DNA of 54,606 nt from Desulfuromusa sp. Its GTDB lineage: Bacteria > Desulfobacterota > Desulfuromonadia > Desulfuromonadales > Geopsychrobacteraceae. Below the pieces are notes generated by a model. That model did no database searches. It worked only from the letters and a program-made list of their open reading frames with translations, and was not told the DNA's origin. Below are positions 53,268 through 54,606 of this stretch, piece after piece. Where the stretch lies: NCBI GenBank assembly GCA_029933365.1, contig JAOZOH010000004.1, forward strand, positions 1-54,606, in the 5' to 3' direction. A program made the position numbers and the translations under genes. How positions within the stretch are numbered: position 1 is the stretch's first letter; the number at the start of each line of letters is the position of its first letter.

Positions 53268-54512
53268 TTAATCTTTATATTTATAAAGAATCGGTAAACG
53301 AGCCAGGATAAAACGATAGGTTGCTATGTAGAGAGCAAAAATTGTAATGGCAATAATTATTTCCAACCTATGGGGAATTTCCTGATAAAGTTTCCAGTTG
53401 AACACAATCAAAGCCGTATTTAAACGGTTCAATAGGATGCCGAAAACCGTAATAAAAGCACCAATGCGGCAAATACCGACCAGCTTATTATGTGCACCAT
53501 AAGCAAGCAGAGCCATCGGAACGATGGTACCGACAACTATTTCAAATAACCACCAGACGCCCCAACCTGTCACAATATAAGCCCACTCATTATCATGAGC
53601 GACAGCAATAATCTTCATGATGAGATAAGTGACAAGACCCAATGCCGCGCCTTTAGCCAGAGAGATAGTAATTCGATCAAGGTTATCAATAAATCGCTGG
53701 TCACAACGCCATTTCATTGTATAAATGACGATCGTACTGACACTGATCACCATACAGAGACCAGCGGGAATAGATGAGATAAAAAAGTGCAGCCATTGGA
53801 ATGGGGCTGAATACCAGAGAGGGTGAACCTTCCCTGGAGCATAGACGAACAAGGCCCCCAAAGCTCCCTGGTGCAGGGTAGATAAAATGATCCCGGAAAC
53901 GGTCAGACCAACGGTTCCTTTACGGATAAAATCATAACCTCGCTGAAAACCGATCCACTCAAAAAATGCGGTAGAAACTTCCATAACCTGGACTGAAAGA
54001 TAAGTGGCAACGTGCCAACCAACCAGAAACAGAACTGCGGCAGGACCAAAGGAATAAACCATCGGATAGGAGAGACGCCACGGCTGGCCAAGATCAACCA
54101 GCAAGTAAACAACGGCGAAGAAGTAACCAAGCAGACCATTCAGCAGTGCCAATCGCTCAATTGGCTCAAAATCATGCCGACCGAAAATTTCGACGGTTGT
54201 TCCCAGCATAAAGCCTGAAGCAGACAGCGGCACCATACAGAAGAGACCAAAGCCCAGGAACAAACCCCAGGGATAGTCATAGCTGGCATGGGTAACCGCT
54301 CCCAGTGAGAAAAAGAACCGATAAATAATAACCGGAAACCCGATAGCAAAGATGACCGCCAGAATCCAGTTGAATTTATTTCGAAGCGCCTGACCAATAT
54401 ATTGATCCAGTGGCAAACCGAGGAACAGTTTTTCCATCAAAGACCATGATGATCCGTCCTCTTTTGAAGCTGCATCGTGAGGCTTAACGCCATAAGTAGC
54501 TAACTTTTTCAT
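53268..54512 (-). CDS. NrfD/PsrC (HybB-like) quinone-interacting membrane protein
   Basis: A 414-residue protein with about ten membrane helices of the NrfD/PsrC family, as in HybB, DsrP and Act-type complexes. These pass electrons between menaquinone and iron-sulfur or heme partners. It starts MKKLATYGVKPHDAA with a cytoplasmic N-terminal arm of about 45 residues. Typical parts are DYPWGLFLGFGLFCMVPLSASGFML and TLHQGALGALFVYAPGKVHPLW. AGGAGGG precedes the ATG by about 10 nt. Twenty further in-frame codons follow the TAA stop. The partner is the gene cut by the edge, perhaps an electron-transfer subunit. Confidence 0.85.
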   Translation of the reverse strand: MKKLATYGVKPHDAASKEDGSSWSLMEKLFLGLPLDQYIGQALRNKFNWILAVIFAIGFPVIIYRFFFSLGAVTHASYDYPWGLFLGFGLFCMVPLSASGFMLGTTVEIFGRHDFEPIERLALLNGLLGYFFAVVYLLVDLGQPWRLSYPMVYSFGPAAVLFLVGWHVATYLSVQVMEVSTAFFEWIGFQRGYDFIRKGTVGLTVSGIILSTLHQGALGALFVYAPGKVHPLWYSAPFQWLHFFISSIPAGLCMVISVSTIVIYTMKWRCDQRFIDNLDRITISLAKGAALGLVTYLIMKIIAVAHDNEWAYIVTGWGVWWLFEIVVGTIVPMALLAYGAHNKLVGICRIGAFITVFGILLNRLNTALIVFNWKLYQEIPHRLEIIIAITIFALYIATYRFILARLPILYKYKD

Positions 54513-54514
54513 GA

Positions 54515-54606
54515 TCAGTGACCCTCCTGCTTATCGTTGCTATGATCATCGCCATGACCGTGAGACTTTCCTTTAGTAGCAAGCAGGTGGAAACCTGTAA
54601 ACAGTG
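54515..54606 (-). CDS. C-terminal end of a gene cut by the window edge
   Basis: The minus strand is open from the edge to a TGA at 54517-54515. It encodes about 29 residues beginning LFTGFHLLATKGKSHG, with a histidine-rich tail. The stop is 2 bp from the NrfD-type start, and its last codons hold that gene's ribosome site, so the two are one operon. The hydrophobic start followed by a polar tail suits a membrane-anchored electron-transfer subunit, but too little is visible to name it. Confidence 0.6.
   Translation of the reverse strand, partial: LFTGFHLLATKGKSHGHGDDHSNDKQEGH

Overview
The window looks like chromosomal DNA of an anaerobic, motile, Gram-negative deltaproteobacterium of the Desulfuromonadales type (Desulfuromonas/Pelobacter/Geobacter relatives). 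This is inferred from gene content and moderate GC: a one-piece pyruvate:ferredoxin oxidoreductase, an 11-gene complex I operon, a heme-c-type membrane sensor, an NrfD-family quinone protein, and the ffs-dnaX-ebfC-recR order. No 16S rRNA gene is present to confirm it.

Left part (1-8.8 kb, almost all minus strand): the left edge carries a promoter, a 25-codon leader ORF and an attenuator-like terminator, probably belonging to an operon beyond the edge. Then come an AEC-family permease, pyruvate:ferredoxin oxidoreductase, recR, ebfC, dnaX, the SRP RNA gene (ffs) and tRNA-Ser(GGA). The stretch between ffs and the tRNA is packed with palindromic elements and a copy of the tRNA 3' end.

Flagellar and polar-glycan part (8.9-33.7 kb): minus-strand genes for an FlhB-like switch domain, FliK-like protein, PilZ protein, FliT-like protein, FliS, FliD, FlaG and two tandem flagellins. 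A GGDEF diguanylate cyclase faces the PilZ gene. A tightly coupled plus-strand nonulosonic (legionaminic-type) acid pathway (legB, legC, legH-like, legI, formyltransferase, PIG-L deacetylase, legG, ptmE-like, legF) meets a Maf-type flagellin glycosyltransferase. After that, on the minus strand, comes flgM-flgN-flgK-flgL-csrA-fliW. Two sigma-28-like promoters with the same unusual spacing precede the flagellin pair and the flgM operon. Both flagellin leaders contain a GGA-loop hairpin next to a GGA-containing Shine-Dalgarno, as expected for CsrA/FliW control.

Right part (33.7-54.6 kb): recQ and a ubiD-like decarboxylase overlap. The nuoABCDHIJKLMN operon has no nuoEFG, so its electron donor may be ferredoxin, which would fit the pyruvate:ferredoxin oxidoreductase. 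Next are hslO with an ABC-2 exporter, a plus-strand methyltransferase / zinc-ribbon / parvulin group, and finally a small membrane protein, a membrane sensor with a CX4CH heme motif and an NrfD/HybB-type quinone protein cut by the window edge.

Dispersed repeats are the main unexplained structure. A 127-bp palindromic element occurs both next to ffs and inside the nuo operon. A 122-bp element of similar architecture lies near the tRNA. A long inverted-repeat element occurs between fliS and fliT and again before recQ. GGGGACAG-type palindromes occur in two places.
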